NCBI RefSeq assembly: GCF_008364555.1 | Contig: NZ_VTUC01000003.1 | Location: 310,001-374,000, forward strand | From: Enterobacter vonholyi | Lineage (GTDB): Bacteria > Pseudomonadota > Gammaproteobacteria > Enterobacterales > Enterobacteriaceae | DNA: 64,000 nucleotides | Direction of reading: 5' to 3' | Shown: piece after piece, positions 1-11,148 of the stretch | Layout of the letters: each line of letters opens with the position of its first letter | Numbering within the stretch: position 1 is the first letter of the stretch | Notes under the pieces: model-generated | What the model was told of the DNA's origin: nothing | Databases searched by the model: none | Seen by the model: the letters and a program-made list of their open reading frames with translations, nothing else | Translations under genes and position numbers: made by a program

Positions 1-1119
1 CGCATCGGACTGATTTTGTGCCGCTGGCAGTGAGAAATCGGACAGCAGCGCCTGGCGGTAGAGCGGGCTGTTAAAGCCATCGGATGAGAACAACCCTAAC
101 TGATAGCCCTGCTGATTCAGCCCGGTGATCAGCGCCGCAGGCGTGCGGGTAGAGAGTACGCCGTCCATGTATCCGGCTGAAATGCCATAGAAGAGGCCAA
201 AGATGCCCGCGTCGGTTGTGTTACCGGAGCTCATATGCTGAGTAAACGAGACGTTTTGCCTCGCAAAATCGGCCAGCACAGGCATCTGCTTCTCGTAACG
301 GGAATAGTTCAGGCCATCAACGGTGATCAGCAGGACGTTTTGCCCGCGCCCCATATCGCGATAGCGTAGATCGCTCAGAGGATACTGCACGCTGACGGCT
401 TCCGGATTACCCTGCTCGATAAGACGGCGCTGGTACTCCTGAGCGTCAAGCAGGCCGTGTTTCTCGAGGAAACGACGGGCCGTCATCGGGTACGAGAGCG
501 GCAGGTTCGCGCGCTGCATGGTAATAGGGCGATAGAAGTTCGCATCCGCCCAGATATACATGATGTGCGAACTGATAAAGGAGACGAAAAAGAGCGCGGC
601 GACGGGCTTCGCGTAATGGCGTCGCCGGGTCAGGCTGCGGAGCTTTTGCCAGCTCCACGTCGCAAACAGCATCTCAATCAACAGGATCACCGGGACGCTG
701 ATAAACATCAGCTGCCAGTCACGGGCCGTTTCGTTCTGGTCGGGGTTAATCACCAGTTCCCAGACGATGGGGTTAAGATGCAGGTGGAAGCGGGTGAACA
801 CTTCACTGTCGATAAGCAGCAGCGTCATCCCCACCGTCGCGAGGATGGCGGATAAGAACCGCATCAGACGCTGCGACATGACGATAAACGTCAGGGGGAA
901 CAGGATCAGCAGATAGGTGGCGAAAACCAAAAAGCTAAAGTGACCGACAACGCTTATCCAGGAGTAGACACGCCCGGTTAGCGTTGTTGGCCAGTCTGCG
1001 ACAAACAGATAACGACAGCCAATGACCGTCGCCAACAGAATGTTGAACAGGGCAAACCAGTGCCCCCAGCTGACCATCTGGGAGACTTTTTCACGGTAGC
1101 GCTGACGATTCGTCACCAT
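1..1119 (-). CDS. pbgA: Inner-membrane LPS-sensing protein PbgA/LapC (YejM), partial
   Basis: The gene runs off the left edge; 373 N-terminal residues are visible and the family is about 586 long, so the C-terminal part is missing. It starts MVTNRQRYREKVSQMV and matches E. coli YejM closely. The first ~190 residues hold five hydrophobic membrane segments. The periplasmic alkaline-phosphatase-like domain begins around residue 240 with the run NVLLITVDGLNYSR. In E. coli the protein senses periplasmic LPS and acts on LapB to control FtsH degradation of LpxC. yejL lies 19 bp upstream in the same direction, as in E. coli, so the two are probably cotranscribed. Confidence 0.95.
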   Translation of the reverse strand, partial: MVTNRQRYREKVSQMVSWGHWFALFNILLATVIGCRYLFVADWPTTLTGRVYSWISVVGHFSFLVFATYLLILFPLTFIVMSQRLMRFLSAILATVGMTLLLIDSEVFTRFHLHLNPIVWELVINPDQNETARDWQLMFISVPVILLIEMLFATWSWQKLRSLTRRRHYAKPVAALFFVSFISSHIMYIWADANFYRPITMQRANLPLSYPMTARRFLEKHGLLDAQEYQRRLIEQGNPEAVSVQYPLSDLRYRDMGRGQNVLLITVDGLNYSRYEKQMPVLADFARQNVSFTQHMSSGNTTDAGIFGLFYGISAGYMDGVLSTRTPAALITGLNQQGYQLGLFSSDGFNSPLYRQALLSDFSLPAAQNQSDA

Positions 1120-1138
1120 AAACTGTTGTTCGTATCCC

Positions 1139-1366
1139 TTAATGGGCCGGGTCGTTGCTGACGGACGACTGTAAAGCCTGGGCGAAAGATTTTGCGATCG
1201 CCTGACGCTGAGCCGGAGCAACGCTGGTGTTAATCAGGTTGGTGACCATATTTCCCAAAACCATCAGGGAGAGATCGGTCGGCGTTTTATGTTTTTCCAG
1301 TACGTTGACCAGCTCACTGAGCAGTTGTTCAACGTGTTCATCACTGTAGCGGGAATGTTGTGGCAT
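1139..1366 (-). CDS. yejL: Conserved hypothetical protein YejL (UPF0352)
   Basis: This 75-residue protein begins [16 protein letters not shown] and is nearly identical to E. coli YejL, which has the same length. It is soluble and helical, with no signal peptide or membrane segment. No biochemical function is established for the family. It is transcribed away from yejK and immediately upstream of pbgA, a pairing conserved in enterobacteria. Promoters for yejL and yejK must lie in the 134-bp divergent gap. Confidence 0.93.
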   Translation of the reverse strand: MPQHSRYSDEHVEQLLSELVNVLEKHKTPTDLSLMVLGNMVTNLINTSVAPAQRQAIAKSFAQALQSSVSNDPAH

Positions 1367-1500
1367 AAATCAAAATCAGTTTGTTGATGAAAGGGCAACA
1401 TATTACCGTAGCAACAGCTTTTTTTCCCCTTTTTTATCTGTTGTTGCACACATGTCCTGGTGGTGGTTGAATACCGCCCGGTCTAAAAGGAGAGTTTATC

Positions 1501-2508
1501 ATGAGTCTGGAAATCAACCAGATTGCCTTGCACCAGCTTATCAAGCGTGATGAGCAAACCCTTGAAGTGGTGCTGCGCGATTCGTTACTGGAACCCACGG
1601 CGACCGTGGTGGAGATGATGGCAGAGCTGCATCGCGTCTACAGCGCCAAAAATAAAGCCTATGGTCTTTTCAGCGAAGACAGCGAACTGGCCGATAGCCT
1701 GCGCCTGCAGCGCCAGGGTGAAGAGGATTTCCTGGCGTTTAGCCGTGCGGCAACCGGGCGTCTGCGCGACGAGCTGGCTAAATATCCGTTCGCCGACGGC
1801 GGGATTGTCTTGTTCTGCCACTACCGCTATCTGGCGGTCGAGTATCTGCTGGTTACCGTGCTGAATAACTTAAGCAGCATGCGCGTGAACGAGCAGCTGG
1901 ATATCAGCTCGACGCATTATCTGGACATTAACCATGCGGATATCGTGGCGCGTATTGATTTGACCGAGTGGGAAACCAACCCGGAGTCGACCCGCTACCT
2001 GACTTTCCTGAAGGGACGCGTGGGCCGCAAAGTGGCGGATTTCTTTATGGACTTCCTCGGTGCCAGTGAAGGGCTTAACGCCAAAGCGCAGAACAAAGGG
2101 CTGCTCCAGGCGGTTGACGATTTCACAGCCGAAGCGCAGCTCGATAAATCTGAGCGCCAGACGGTGCGTCAGCAGGTTTACAGCTACTGCAACGAACAGC
2201 TGCAGGCAGGGGAAGAGATTGAGCTGGAGTCGCTGTCAAAAGAGCTAGCGGGCGTCAGCGAAGTCAGCTTCCAGGAGTTTACCGCAGAGAAGGGCTATGA
2301 GCTTGAAGAGAGCTTCCCGGCGGATCGAAGCACGCTGCGTCAGTTAACCAAGTTTGCCGGCAGCGGCGGTGGGTTAACCATCAACTTTGATGCGATGCTG
2401 CTGGGTGAACGTATCTTCTGGGATCCGGCCACCGATACGCTGACCATTAAGGGTACGCCGCCGAATCTGCGCGATCAGCTTCAGCGCCGCACCTCGGGCG
2501 GTAAATAG
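1501..2508 (+). CDS. yejK: Nucleoid-associated protein YejK (NdpA)
   Basis: The 335-residue protein has the full family length. It begins [26 protein letters not shown], the conserved start of the NA37/YejK family. E. coli YejK is found with the nucleoid and binds DNA; its exact role is not settled. A good ribosome site (AAGGAGAG) sits just upstream of the ATG. The gene is divergent from yejL and ends in a strong hairpin terminator shared with rplY. Confidence 0.94.
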   Translation: MSLEINQIALHQLIKRDEQTLEVVLRDSLLEPTATVVEMMAELHRVYSAKNKAYGLFSEDSELADSLRLQRQGEEDFLAFSRAATGRLRDELAKYPFADGGIVLFCHYRYLAVEYLLVTVLNNLSSMRVNEQLDISSTHYLDINHADIVARIDLTEWETNPESTRYLTFLKGRVGRKVADFFMDFLGASEGLNAKAQNKGLLQAVDDFTAEAQLDKSERQTVRQQVYSYCNEQLQAGEEIELESLSKELAGVSEVSFQEFTAEKGYELEESFPADRSTLRQLTKFAGSGGGLTINFDAMLLGERIFWDPATDTLTIKGTPPNLRDQLQRRTSGGK

Positions 2509-2516
2509 CAGGCACA

Positions 2517-2544
2517 AAAAACCCCGCAGAAGCGGGGTTTTTTT
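2517..2544. terminator. Bidirectional intrinsic terminator between yejK and rplY
   Basis: The stem CCCCGC/GCGGGG is flanked by an A-run on one side and a T-run on the other, so it can end transcription from both convergent genes. Confidence 0.9.
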
Positions 2545-2558
2545 CGACAGGTTTGCGA

Positions 2559-2843
2559 TTACGCGCGAACGAAGTCGATGTGAGTCAGTTTTGGCTTGAA
2601 CGCGTGACGCTGAACAGCCTGAACTTTCACTTTTTCTTCTTTACCGCCAACAACGATGGTCAGAACTTCGCTGTAGAATTCAGCTTTGGTCTGCAGGTTC
2701 CACAGTTTGTCGTGATCCAGTTCGATGGCAACTGGAGCAGCTTCGCCACCGTAAACGATAGCCGGGAACTTGTTAGCGGTACGCAGGCGGCGGCTCGCAC
2801 CCTTACCCTGCACGTTACGTACTTCTGCTTCGATAGTAAACAT
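2559..2843 (-). CDS. rplY: 50S ribosomal protein L25
   Basis: This is the 94-residue short form of L25 found in gamma-proteobacteria; it lacks the CTC C-terminal extension. It begins [20 protein letters not shown], the 5S rRNA-binding fold signature. L25 binds 5S rRNA in the large subunit. The gene is monocistronic, convergent with yejK, and separated from radD by 125 bp. A TATAAA -10-like element on this strand lies about 90 bp upstream. Confidence 0.97.
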   Translation of the reverse strand: MFTIEAEVRNVQGKGASRRLRTANKFPAIVYGGEAAPVAIELDHDKLWNLQTKAEFYSEVLTIVVGGKEEKVKVQAVQRHAFKPKLTHIDFVRA

Positions 2844-2929
2844 TGATTTCTCTCTGTATTTAAAACCCTACTACAGGCGACCCAGCAGCAGGTGAGTGTT
2901 CTGCCTCACGGATGTGAAGCGGGCGGCAT

Positions 2930-2935
2930 TTTATA
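2930..2935 (-). promoter_or_regulatory. Probable -10 element of the rplY promoter
   Basis: TATAAA on the minus strand, with TTGATG 15 bp upstream as a possible -35. It lies in the gap between radD and rplY and is assigned by motif only. Confidence 0.4.
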
Positions 2936-2968
2936 CTCAAATGCCCCCCACATCAATGAAAAGTCCCG

Positions 2969-4729
2969 CTAACCGCGCAATTCGTTGGCGCGACGGAAGC
3001 GACCTTCGTAGTCAAAGAGTTTCTCGCGCACCTGCCAGAACTGGCCTTTTTTGCGGGCGACGACAAAATCCGGATGGCGCAATAGCACCTGCTGGCGCAC
3101 GATATCCGCCACGGTGATCCAGCGCAGGGGCACCCCCGGGGTGCGGGTGTGCGGGCGAATAAACAGCTGTTCGAAGGCCGTTCGCTGGGCAGGCGTCTGG
3201 AGCCGGAAGCGCTCGCTGACGTCCGCCCCGTCTTCATCGTAATAGGTGATTTTCAGCCATTCGCCTTTTTCATCGGCGCCGGGCTGCAACGCCATGCCGG
3301 AACAGCGCAGCACCAGCGCATCTTTCAGCTTTAATGCCGCTTTCAGCATGTCGTCCGGGTCAACCAGCACCGTGTCGCATTCCCGACAGCGGCGAGCGGC
3401 AATGTCGTTTTCGGCGTTGCACTGCGGGCAGTTTTTAAACCGGAAGCGGAAATCGCACTGCTCGCGATGCCCGTCATCATCTTCAAACCAGCCCTGACAG
3501 CGGCGGCCAAAATGCTCGATCAGCGTGCCGTCGGCGGTGGTTTTTCCCCAGAAGGTGTTGGCAAACCCGCAGGCAGGGCAAAAGACCTGCACGGGCACGT
3601 TGTCGTTTTTCCCTTTTGGCGCGCCGACCTCAGGCGTATAGAGATCGTGCGGGTTACCGGCATAATCCAGAATCAGGCAGTTGGTTTTCTCCGGCGCCAG
3701 ACGCAGGCCGCGGCCAACAATTTGCTGATACAGACTGACCGATTCGGTCGGACGCAAAATAGCGATCAGGTCGACGTGCGGGGCGTCAAAGCCGGTGGTC
3801 AATACCGATACATTAACCAGATAGCGGAACTGCTGGGCTTTAAAGGCCTCAATCAGGCGGTCGCGCTCGGGGCCGGGCGTCTCGCCGGTGATGAGCGCCG
3901 CGTCGCCAGCGGGCAGTAGTCCGGTGATTTCTCGCGCGTGCTCAACGGTGGCGGCAAAGATCATCACCCCTTTGCGCGTCGCGGCGAACTCCTCTATCTG
4001 GCTGATGATATGCGGCGTAATGCGCTTTTGCTTTTTCAGCTCCTGGTTAAGATCCGCTTCGCTGAATAACCCGTTGCTCTGCGCCTGCAGGCGGCTGAAA
4101 TCGTACTGCACCACCGGCATATCCAACCGCTCAGGTGGCGTCAGGTAGCCATGTTTAATCATGTAGCGCAGAGGAAGCTCGTAGATGCAGTCGCTAAACA
4201 GGGCCTTGTCATCGCCGCGCACCATGCCGTGATAATGGTAACGATAGATCCAGCCTTTCCCCAGGCGAAACGGGGTCGCCGTCAGGCCCAGCAGGCGCAG
4301 GTGAGGGTTCACCTCTTTCAGGTGCGACAGGATTTGCTGATACTGGCTGTCGTCGTCGTCGCTGATGCGGTGACACTCGTCGACAATCAGCAGCGAAAAT
4401 TCGCTGCGAAACAGGTTCAGATTGCGCGCCACCGACTGCACGCTGCCAAACACCACTTTGCCGTGGCTCTCTTTACGCTTTAGCCCGGCGGCGAAAATAT
4501 CGGCTTCCAGCCCAAGCGCACAATACTTGGCATGGTTTTGCGCGACGAGCTCTTTAACGTGCGCCAGCACCAGCACGCGGCCGCGGGCCAGACGCGCCAG
4601 TTCGGCGATGACCAGGCTTTTGCCTGCGCCGGTCGGGAGCACAATCGCCGCCGGCTCGCGATGTTTACGGAACCAGGCGAGGGTGGCGTCAACGGCTTCC
4701 TGCTGATAGGGACGAAGTGTAAAAGTCAT
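2969..4729 (-). CDS. radD: RadD superfamily-2 DNA repair helicase/ATPase (YejH)
   Basis: 586 residues, the family length. Walker A PTGAGKS is at residues 32-38 with Lys37, and the DECH box is at 117-120. The motif VI region reads [13 protein letters not shown]. After the helicase core come paired cysteines (CPACG, CPQC, CREC) that form a zinc-ribbon region. In E. coli RadD contributes to recovery from double-strand breaks and crosslinks and interacts with SSB and RecA. It is divergent from rsuA with a 152-bp shared promoter gap. Confidence 0.95.
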   Translation of the reverse strand: MTFTLRPYQQEAVDATLAWFRKHREPAAIVLPTGAGKSLVIAELARLARGRVLVLAHVKELVAQNHAKYCALGLEADIFAAGLKRKESHGKVVFGSVQSVARNLNLFRSEFSLLIVDECHRISDDDDSQYQQILSHLKEVNPHLRLLGLTATPFRLGKGWIYRYHYHGMVRGDDKALFSDCIYELPLRYMIKHGYLTPPERLDMPVVQYDFSRLQAQSNGLFSEADLNQELKKQKRITPHIISQIEEFAATRKGVMIFAATVEHAREITGLLPAGDAALITGETPGPERDRLIEAFKAQQFRYLVNVSVLTTGFDAPHVDLIAILRPTESVSLYQQIVGRGLRLAPEKTNCLILDYAGNPHDLYTPEVGAPKGKNDNVPVQVFCPACGFANTFWGKTTADGTLIEHFGRRCQGWFEDDDGHREQCDFRFRFKNCPQCNAENDIAARRCRECDTVLVDPDDMLKAALKLKDALVLRCSGMALQPGADEKGEWLKITYYDEDGADVSERFRLQTPAQRTAFEQLFIRPHTRTPGVPLRWITVADIVRQQVLLRHPDFVVARKKGQFWQVREKLFDYEGRFRRANELRG

Positions 4730-4881
4730 GGGGTCTCGGTTTCGTTATTCCGCACATAGTATGCCACGAAACTTTTTCCCTTGAGTGGCGCAACCAGACC
4801 ATTATACTGAACCGTTCCAGACTGCTTCTTTTTTCGGACCTGTTGTCCGACTTCCTGCACCATTAAGGCTAAAAAGATTTC

Positions 4882-5589
4882 ATGCGACTTGATAAGTTTA
4901 TCGCTCAGCAACTCGGCGTAAGCCGCGCTATTGCCGGGCGCGAAATTCGCGCCAGCCGCGTTACCGTGGATGGCGACATTGTGAGAGACAGCGCGTTCAA
5001 ACTGCAACCTGACCATCAGGTGGAGTATGACGGCAATCCGCTGACCCAGCAGCACGGTCCGCGCTACTTCATGCTCAATAAGCCGGAAGGCTACGTCTGC
5101 TCAACGGACGATCCGGATCACCCGACGGTGCTCTATTTCCTCGACGAGCCGGTGGCGCACAAGCTGCACGCCGCAGGTCGACTCGATATCGACACCACCG
5201 GGCTGGTGCTGATGACCGACGACGGTCAGTGGTCGCACCGCATCACCTCTCCACGCCACCACTGCGAGAAAACCTATCTCGTGACGCTGGAGTCACCGGT
5301 GTCGGATGACACGGCAGAGCACTTCGCGAAAGGCGTTCAGCTGCATAATGAAAAAGATCTGACCAAACCGGCGGTGCTCGAAGTCATCACTCCGACGGAG
5401 GTCCGCCTGACCATCAGCGAAGGGCGCTATCATCAGGTGAAACGTATGTTTGCCGCGGTGGGGAACCACGTTGTTGGCCTGCATCGCGAACGGATTGGTG
5501 CGATTGAACTCGATCCCGACCTGGCGCCTGGCGAATATCGCCCGTTAACGGAAGAAGAGATCGCCAGCGTCGGTCTGCCTTCGCACTAA
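4882..5589 (+). CDS. rsuA: 16S rRNA pseudouridine(516) synthase
   Basis: 235 residues; E. coli RsuA has 231. The S4 RNA-binding domain spans about 1-60 and the catalytic domain follows. The GRLD motif at 99-102 supplies catalytic Asp102. It makes the single pseudouridine at position 516 of 16S rRNA during 30S assembly. The C-terminus ends GLPSH where E. coli ends VV, a small extension. bcr follows after 15 bp, so the two are likely one transcript. Confidence 0.96.
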   Translation: MRLDKFIAQQLGVSRAIAGREIRASRVTVDGDIVRDSAFKLQPDHQVEYDGNPLTQQHGPRYFMLNKPEGYVCSTDDPDHPTVLYFLDEPVAHKLHAAGRLDIDTTGLVLMTDDGQWSHRITSPRHHCEKTYLVTLESPVSDDTAEHFAKGVQLHNEKDLTKPAVLEVITPTEVRLTISEGRYHQVKRMFAAVGNHVVGLHRERIGAIELDPDLAPGEYRPLTEEEIASVGLPSH

Positions 5590-5604
5590 TTTCAGGAGAA
5601 CTCT

Positions 5605-6801
5605 GTGACCACCAGGCCACACTCGTCGTTCAAAATCGTCTTCATTCTTGGCCTGCTGGCCATGCTGATGCCGCTGTCTATCGATATGTACCTGCCCGCG
5701 CTGCCGGTCATTTCCGCGCAGTTTGGCGTTCCGGCGGGCAGCGCGCAGATGACGCTCAGCACCTATATTCTCGGCTTTGCCCTCGGCCAGCTGTTTTATG
5801 GCCCGATGGCCGACAGCCTTGGACGCAAGCCGGTCATTCTGGGCGGGACGCTGGTGTTTGCGGCCGCTGCGGTTGCCTGCGCGCTGGCGCAGACTATCGA
5901 TCATCTGATTGTCATGCGTTTCTTCCACGGTCTGGCGGCGGCAGCGGCAAGCGTGGTGATTAACGCCCTGATGCGCGATATCTACCCGAAAGAAGAGTTT
6001 TCCCGCATGATGTCGTTTGTCATGCTGGTGACGACGATTGCGCCGCTGGTGGCCCCAATGGCCGGTGGTGCGGTGCTGGTGTGGTTCAGCTGGCATGTGA
6101 TTTTCTGGATCCTGGCCCTGGCCGCGCTGCTGGCCTCCGCGATGATCTTCTTCTTTATTGATGAAACGCTTCCCGTCGAGCGCCGCCAGAAGTTTCACAT
6201 CCGTACCACCATCGGCAACTTTGCCTCGCTGTTTCGCCACAAGCGCGTGCTCAGCTATATGCTGGCGAGCGGGTTCAGCTTCGCCGGAATGTTCTCCTTC
6301 CTGAGCGCCGGGCCGTTTGTCTATATCGAGCTGAACCACGTTTCGCCGCAGCACTTCGGCTATTACTTTGCGCTTAACATCGTCTTCCTGTTCATCATGA
6401 CCATCATCAACAGCCGCTTTGTCCGGCGGGTGGGGGCGCTGAACATGTTCCGCGCCGGGCTGTGGATCCAGTTTGTGATGGCGATCTGGCTGGTGGTGAG
6501 CGCGTTTCTGGGCGTGGGCTTCTGGGCGCTGGTGGTCGGCGTGGCGGCCTTTGTTGGCTGCGTGTCGATGGTGTCGTCCAATGCGATGGCGGTGATCCTG
6601 GATGAGTTTCCGCACATGGCAGGAACCGCATCATCTCTGGCAGGGACGTTCCGCTTCGGCATCGGCGCTATCGTCGGGGCGTTGCTTTCGATGGCCACCT
6701 TTACGACGGCATGGCCCATGCTGTGGGCGATGGCTTTTTGCGCAACCAGCTCGATACTCTTCTATCTTTACGCCAGTCGACCGCGAAAAGCGGCCCACTA
6801 A
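5605..6801 (+). CDS. bcr: Bcr/CflA-family multidrug efflux MFS transporter
   Basis: 398 residues with about 12 membrane segments, a proton-driven major facilitator. It uses a GTG start preceded by CAGGAG, which fits the E. coli N-terminus MTTRxHSSF. The MFS loop motif [12 protein letters not shown] is present after TM2. The E. coli protein exports bicyclomycin, sulfonamides and L-cysteine. It sits 15 bp after rsuA and ends in a clear terminator. Confidence 0.95.
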   Translation: MTTRPHSSFKIVFILGLLAMLMPLSIDMYLPALPVISAQFGVPAGSAQMTLSTYILGFALGQLFYGPMADSLGRKPVILGGTLVFAAAAVACALAQTIDHLIVMRFFHGLAAAAASVVINALMRDIYPKEEFSRMMSFVMLVTTIAPLVAPMAGGAVLVWFSWHVIFWILALAALLASAMIFFFIDETLPVERRQKFHIRTTIGNFASLFRHKRVLSYMLASGFSFAGMFSFLSAGPFVYIELNHVSPQHFGYYFALNIVFLFIMTIINSRFVRRVGALNMFRAGLWIQFVMAIWLVVSAFLGVGFWALVVGVAAFVGCVSMVSSNAMAVILDEFPHMAGTASSLAGTFRFGIGAIVGALLSMATFTTAWPMLWAMAFCATSSILFYLYASRPRKAAH

Positions 6802-6810
6802 AACGCAGAG

Positions 6811-6832
6811 AAGGCCCGGAAGGGCCTTTTTT
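6811..6832 (+). terminator. Intrinsic terminator after bcr
   Basis: AAGGCCC and GGGCCTT form the stem with a short GAA-type loop, followed by T residues. Confidence 0.88.
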
Positions 6833-7080
6833 GTTGATGCATATCAACCAAACCCCCGTTCGTTTATTCCGTGTTTGTTTATTTTATGTAAAATCTATTT
6901 GTGTAAAAAGTCACATCATTGTATTCAAAAAGGTTGAGTTAGATCGCAGAAACGGGTACATATAGCGCCGACGCGAGCCTGAATACCGATAAAAAAGTGC
7001 TGAATAGTGCAGGCTGACGATGATGTGTTACTATAAATGTAAATAAATTGTGAAGTAAATTTTGCTTCCGGGGAACGAAC

Positions 7081-7425
7081 GTGAATACATTACAACTTTC
7101 TATTGTCCATCGCTTGCCCCAGAGCTATCGCTGGTCGGCGGGTTTTGCTGGTTCGAAAGTTGAACCGATTCCGCAAAACGTCGCGGGCTGTGAAAACTGC
7201 CTGGTGGCGCTCAAGCTGCTGAGCCCGAGCGACGAAAATGCCTGGCGGGTGATGGAGCGTCTCAGTCAGGCCCTGACGGATATCGAAGTGGACAGCTCCG
7301 TACTGGAGTGCGAAGGTGAGCCGTGCCTGTTTGTGAAAAGCCAGGACGAGTTTGCTGCTACCTGCCGCCTGAAAAATTTTGGCGTTGCTATTGCAGAGCC
7401 TTTCTCCGGCCAGTATCCATTCTGA
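7081..7425 (+). CDS. yejG: Conserved hypothetical protein YejG
   Basis: 114 residues with a GTG start. It matches E. coli YejG along its length ([11 protein letters not shown] near the start, [15 protein letters not shown] near the end). No signal peptide or membrane segment is visible and no molecular function is established. It is preceded by about 280 bp that hold the bcr terminator and then an AT-rich promoter stretch. It is convergent with yejF, with only 3 bp between the stop codons. Confidence 0.92.
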   Translation: MNTLQLSIVHRLPQSYRWSAGFAGSKVEPIPQNVAGCENCLVALKLLSPSDENAWRVMERLSQALTDIEVDSSVLECEGEPCLFVKSQDEFAATCRLKNFGVAIAEPFSGQYPF

Positions 7426-7428
7426 GCG

Positions 7429-9018
7429 CTAGTCTGACGACAACAGCTGGCGCGTGTAGCGCTGCGTTGGCGCGCTAAATACGCGCTGGCAATCACCCTG
7501 CTCGACCACCTCTCCCTGACGCAACACAATCACCTGATGGCATAGCGCCCGCACCACCTGTAAATCATGGCTGATAAAGATATAGGCCAGCCGGTGCTTT
7601 TCCTGTAACCCTTTCAGCAGCGCCAGGATCTGCGCCTGTACGGTCCTGTCCAGCGATGACGTCGGTTCATCCAGAATAATCAGCTCCGGTTTCAGGATCA
7701 GCGCGCGGGCAATGGCGATACGCTGGCGCTGCCCACCGGAATATTCCGCAGGGTAGCGGTGGCGCGTCTCGGGATCTAGACCCACTTCGGTCATGACCCG
7801 CATGACCTCCTGCTCGCGTTGCTGCGCGCTCAGGCCGGGCTGATGGACGCGCAGACCCTCTTCGATAATCTGTAACACGCTGAGCCGTGGGTTAAGCGAG
7901 GAGTTGGGATCCTGAAACACCACCTGCATGCGGGGACGCACGGGCAGCATCTGGCGGCGGTTCCAGCGGTGCAGCGGCATGTCGTCAAAGAGGATCTCGC
8001 CCTGGGAGGCAATTAAGCGCAGCAGCGCCAGACCGGTGGTGCTTTTGCCCGAGCCGGATTCGCCCACCAGCCCCAGGGATTCCCCCGGGCGCAGCGAGAA
8101 GCGGATATTTTTCAGCACCGGATTGCGATCGACAATGCGGCGCAGAATACCTTTGCGGATCGGGAACGAGACGGACAGATCCTCAACGCGCAGCAGCGGC
8201 GTGCTGTCCGCATCGAGAGGAACCGGGTCGCCGGAGGGTTCGCTGTCGAGCAGGCGCTGCGTATAGGGGTGCTGCGGTGCGCTCAGCAGCGCGGACGCCG
8301 TATCCTGTTCAATACAGCGTCCGTTTTGCATCACCGCGACGCTGTCGGCCAGCTTTCTCACAATGCTCAGGTTGTGCGTGATAAACAGCAGGCTCATGTT
8401 CAGCTCGTCACGCAGATCCCGCAGCAGCGTCAGTATTTGCGCCTGTACCGTCACGTCCAGCGCCGTTGTAGGCTCGTCGGCAATCAACAGTTCGGGGCGC
8501 GTCAGCAGGGCCATGGCGATCATCACGCGCTGGCGTTCGCCGCCGGAGAGCTGATGCGGAAAATCATTCAGCCGTTTGGCCGCATTGCGTATGCCTGTGC
8601 GTTCAAGACAATCCAGAATTTCTCCCCGCGCGGCCTCTTTGCGCATCCCTCGGTGCAGGGAGAGCACTTCATAAAGCTGTTTTTCGAGGCTGTGCAGAGG
8701 GTTAAGTGAAACCATCGGCTCCTGGAAGATCATCGCGATTTTGTTGCCGCGAATGCCGCGCAGGGTATGTTCGTCGGCATGCAGCAGCGAACGGCCGTGA
8801 AAAAGAATGTCCCCTTGCGGATAGCTCACCGGCGGAGAAGGCAGCAGCCGCAGGATGGAGAGCGCCGAAACGCTTTTGCCTGAACCCGATTCGCCGACCA
8901 GAGCCAGCGTTGCCCCGGGCTGGATCTGCAGCGATAAATCGTTGACCACGGTGCGCGTCTCACCCTGCTTTGAAAAAGCAATCGACAGGTTATCAATACT
9001 CAGAAGAGGCTGGGTCAT
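7429..9018 (-). CDS. yejF: Peptide/microcin C ABC importer, fused ATPase YejF
   Basis: 529 residues from [15 protein letters not shown]. An in-frame upstream ATG at 9066 would lie inside yejE, so I reject it. Two tandem ABC domains are present. Each has Walker A GESGSGKS and a signature (LSGGERQR in the first, YSGGQRQR in the second). YejF powers the YejABEF importer, which in E. coli takes up microcin C and other peptides. The start lies 1 bp past the yejE stop, so translation is probably coupled. Confidence 0.95.
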   Translation of the reverse strand: MTQPLLSIDNLSIAFSKQGETRTVVNDLSLQIQPGATLALVGESGSGKSVSALSILRLLPSPPVSYPQGDILFHGRSLLHADEHTLRGIRGNKIAMIFQEPMVSLNPLHSLEKQLYEVLSLHRGMRKEAARGEILDCLERTGIRNAAKRLNDFPHQLSGGERQRVMIAMALLTRPELLIADEPTTALDVTVQAQILTLLRDLRDELNMSLLFITHNLSIVRKLADSVAVMQNGRCIEQDTASALLSAPQHPYTQRLLDSEPSGDPVPLDADSTPLLRVEDLSVSFPIRKGILRRIVDRNPVLKNIRFSLRPGESLGLVGESGSGKSTTGLALLRLIASQGEILFDDMPLHRWNRRQMLPVRPRMQVVFQDPNSSLNPRLSVLQIIEEGLRVHQPGLSAQQREQEVMRVMTEVGLDPETRHRYPAEYSGGQRQRIAIARALILKPELIILDEPTSSLDRTVQAQILALLKGLQEKHRLAYIFISHDLQVVRALCHQVIVLRQGEVVEQGDCQRVFSAPTQRYTRQLLSSD

Positions 9019-9019
9019 C

Positions 9020-10045
9020 TTATACCGCCTTGTTCGGATCAAAGGCATCGCGCACGGCTTCGCCAATAAAAATCAGCAGCGACAGCAGCACGGCCACGGA
9101 AAGAAAGGCGGCGATGCCTAACCACGGCGCCTGGAGGTTGTTCTTACCCTGCAGCAGCAGTTCGCCAAGCGACGGGGAACCCAGCGGTAGCCCGAAACCG
9201 AGAAAATCCAGCGAGGTGAGCGTGGTGATGGAGCTGCACAGAATAAACGGCAGGAAGGTGAGCGTTGCCACCACGGCGTTGGGCAGCATATGGCGGAAGA
9301 TGATACTCCGGTCGCTAACGCCAAGCGCCTGCGCCGCGCGGATATAGTCGAAATTGCGGGTGCGCAGAAACTCCGCCCGCACCACGCCGACCAGCGCCAT
9401 CCAGCCGAACAGGACGGTGATGCCTAATAACCACCAGAAGTTGGGCTGTACGACGCTGGAAAGCAGGATGATCAGAAACAGCGTTGGCATACCAGACCAG
9501 ACTTCGATGATACGCTGGCCCCACAGGTCAATTTTCCCGCCGTAGTAACCCTGAACGGCGCCCGCCACAACGCCCATCACGCTGGAGAAGAGCGTCAGCA
9601 TCAGCCCAAAGAGAAGCGATATTCGCGTGCCGTACAGGATGCGTGCCAGCACGTCGCCGCCGTTAGCATCCGTTCCCAGCCAGTTTTGCGCGGAGGGCGG
9701 GGAAGGGAAGGGGGTCGTGGTAGCGAAGTTTATACTGTTTGCGCCAAAGCGCACCGGCGCCCAGAGCGCCCAGCCGTGCTGCTCAATCTGCTGGCGAAGC
9801 CACGGATCCTGATATTCCGCCCGTGTCGCAAACGGGCCGCCAAAGTCGCTTTCGCTGTAGCTGGCGATGACCGGCACGTACCAGCGATCGTTAAAATGCA
9901 CCAGCAGCGGCTTGTCGTTGGCGATCAGCTCCGAACACATGCTTAAGGCAAACAGCACGGCAAAAATCCACAGCGACCAGTAGCCGCGGCGGTTGTGGCG
10001 AAAACGGGCCCAGCGGGCCTGATTGACGGGGCTTAAACGCGGCAT
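9020..10045 (-). CDS. yejE: Peptide/microcin C ABC importer, permease YejE
   Basis: 341 residues and an inner-membrane permease of the DppC/OppC type. One N-terminal membrane segment is followed by a periplasmic loop and then a five-segment BPD_transp core. The EAA-like loop is around FDYIRAAQALGVSDRSIIFRHMLPNA. It pairs with YejB to form the channel. Its start overlaps the yejB stop by 1 nt and its stop nearly touches yejF. Confidence 0.95.
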   Translation of the reverse strand: MPRLSPVNQARWARFRHNRRGYWSLWIFAVLFALSMCSELIANDKPLLVHFNDRWYVPVIASYSESDFGGPFATRAEYQDPWLRQQIEQHGWALWAPVRFGANSINFATTTPFPSPPSAQNWLGTDANGGDVLARILYGTRISLLFGLMLTLFSSVMGVVAGAVQGYYGGKIDLWGQRIIEVWSGMPTLFLIILLSSVVQPNFWWLLGITVLFGWMALVGVVRAEFLRTRNFDYIRAAQALGVSDRSIIFRHMLPNAVVATLTFLPFILCSSITTLTSLDFLGFGLPLGSPSLGELLLQGKNNLQAPWLGIAAFLSVAVLLSLLIFIGEAVRDAFDPNKAV

Positions 10046-11139
10046 CAGCGGCCCTCAAAATCGATTCGGGGATCGACCAGCGTATAGCTGATATCACTGA
10101 TGATATTCAGCAGCAGGCCAATCAGGGTGAAAATATAGAGTGTGCCAAACATCACCGGATAATCGCGCGATACGGTAGCCTCATAGCCCAGCAGCCCCAG
10201 TCCGTTGAGCGAGAACATGACCTCTATCAACAGCGAGCCGGTAAAAAACATGCCGATGAACGTGGCCGGAAACCCGGCGATTACCAGCAGCATGGCGTTG
10301 CGGAACACGTGTTTCCACATGATCTGCTTCTCGCTCACGCCCTTGGCGCGGGCAGTAACAACGTACTGCTTACGAATTTCATCGAGAAAGGCGTTTTTGG
10401 TCAACATGGTCAGGGCCGCAAACCCGCCAATGACCGTGGCCAGAACCGGCAGTGTGATATGCCAGAGGTAGTCCGTGATTTTCTGATACCACGGCAGGGA
10501 ACTGAAATCGGCGGAGACCAGCCCTCGCAGCGGGAAGAGGTCAAAATAACTTCCCCCGGCAAAAAAGACGATCAGCAGGACGGCAAACAGAAACGCCGGG
10601 ATGGCATAGCCGATGATAATGAACGTGCTACTCCAGATATCGAAACGGCTACCGTTATACACCGCTTTGCGGATCCCAAGCGGTATAGAGACCAGATAGA
10701 TAATCAGCGTTCCCCACAGCCCCAGCGTGATCGAAACCGGCAGGCTTTGCTTGATCAGCGTTAACACTGACGCACTGCGAAACAGGCTATCGCCAAAATC
10801 AAAGCGGATGTAATCCCAGAGCATTTTGAAATAGCGCTCGTGAATCGGTTTGTCAAAGCCGTAGCGGTGGGTGATCTCGGCGATCACTTCCGGATCCAGC
10901 CCGCGTCCGCCGCGATAATGGCTTTCGCTGATATTTCCAACGCCGGTTCGCGCATGGCTTGCACCCATGCCTTCACCTCCGCCGCCGGGCATGCCGCCGC
11001 TGTTGCCAAATTCAATGGCGGCAATCGCCTGATCGACCGGGCCGCCGGGAGCAATTTGCACGATAAAAAAGTTAATCGTGATGATGGCCCACAGGGTGGG
11101 GATGACCAGCAGGAGACGACGGATAAGATAGGCACCCAT
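10045..11139 (-). CDS. yejB: Peptide/microcin C ABC importer, permease YejB
   Basis: 364 residues, DppB/OppB-type permease. Membrane segment 1 is at the N-terminus ([17 protein letters not shown]). A Gly-rich insertion, [11 protein letters not shown], follows in the first periplasmic loop, as in E. coli YejB. The EAA-like loop is around [25 protein letters not shown]. It is the second gene of yejABEF, 9 bp after yejA. Confidence 0.95.
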   Translation of the reverse strand: MGAYLIRRLLLVIPTLWAIITINFFIVQIAPGGPVDQAIAAIEFGNSGGMPGGGGEGMGASHARTGVGNISESHYRGGRGLDPEVIAEITHRYGFDKPIHERYFKMLWDYIRFDFGDSLFRSASVLTLIKQSLPVSITLGLWGTLIIYLVSIPLGIRKAVYNGSRFDIWSSTFIIIGYAIPAFLFAVLLIVFFAGGSYFDLFPLRGLVSADFSSLPWYQKITDYLWHITLPVLATVIGGFAALTMLTKNAFLDEIRKQYVVTARAKGVSEKQIMWKHVFRNAMLLVIAGFPATFIGMFFTGSLLIEVMFSLNGLGLLGYEATVSRDYPVMFGTLYIFTLIGLLLNIISDISYTLVDPRIDFEGR

Positions 11140-11148
11140 GATGATTCC

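Noticed and set aside
5545..6615. 356-residue minus-strand reading frame opposite bcr
   Set aside because: It is the antisense shadow of bcr; rich in His, Arg and Gln as expected from the complement of membrane-protein codons, with no family resemblance.
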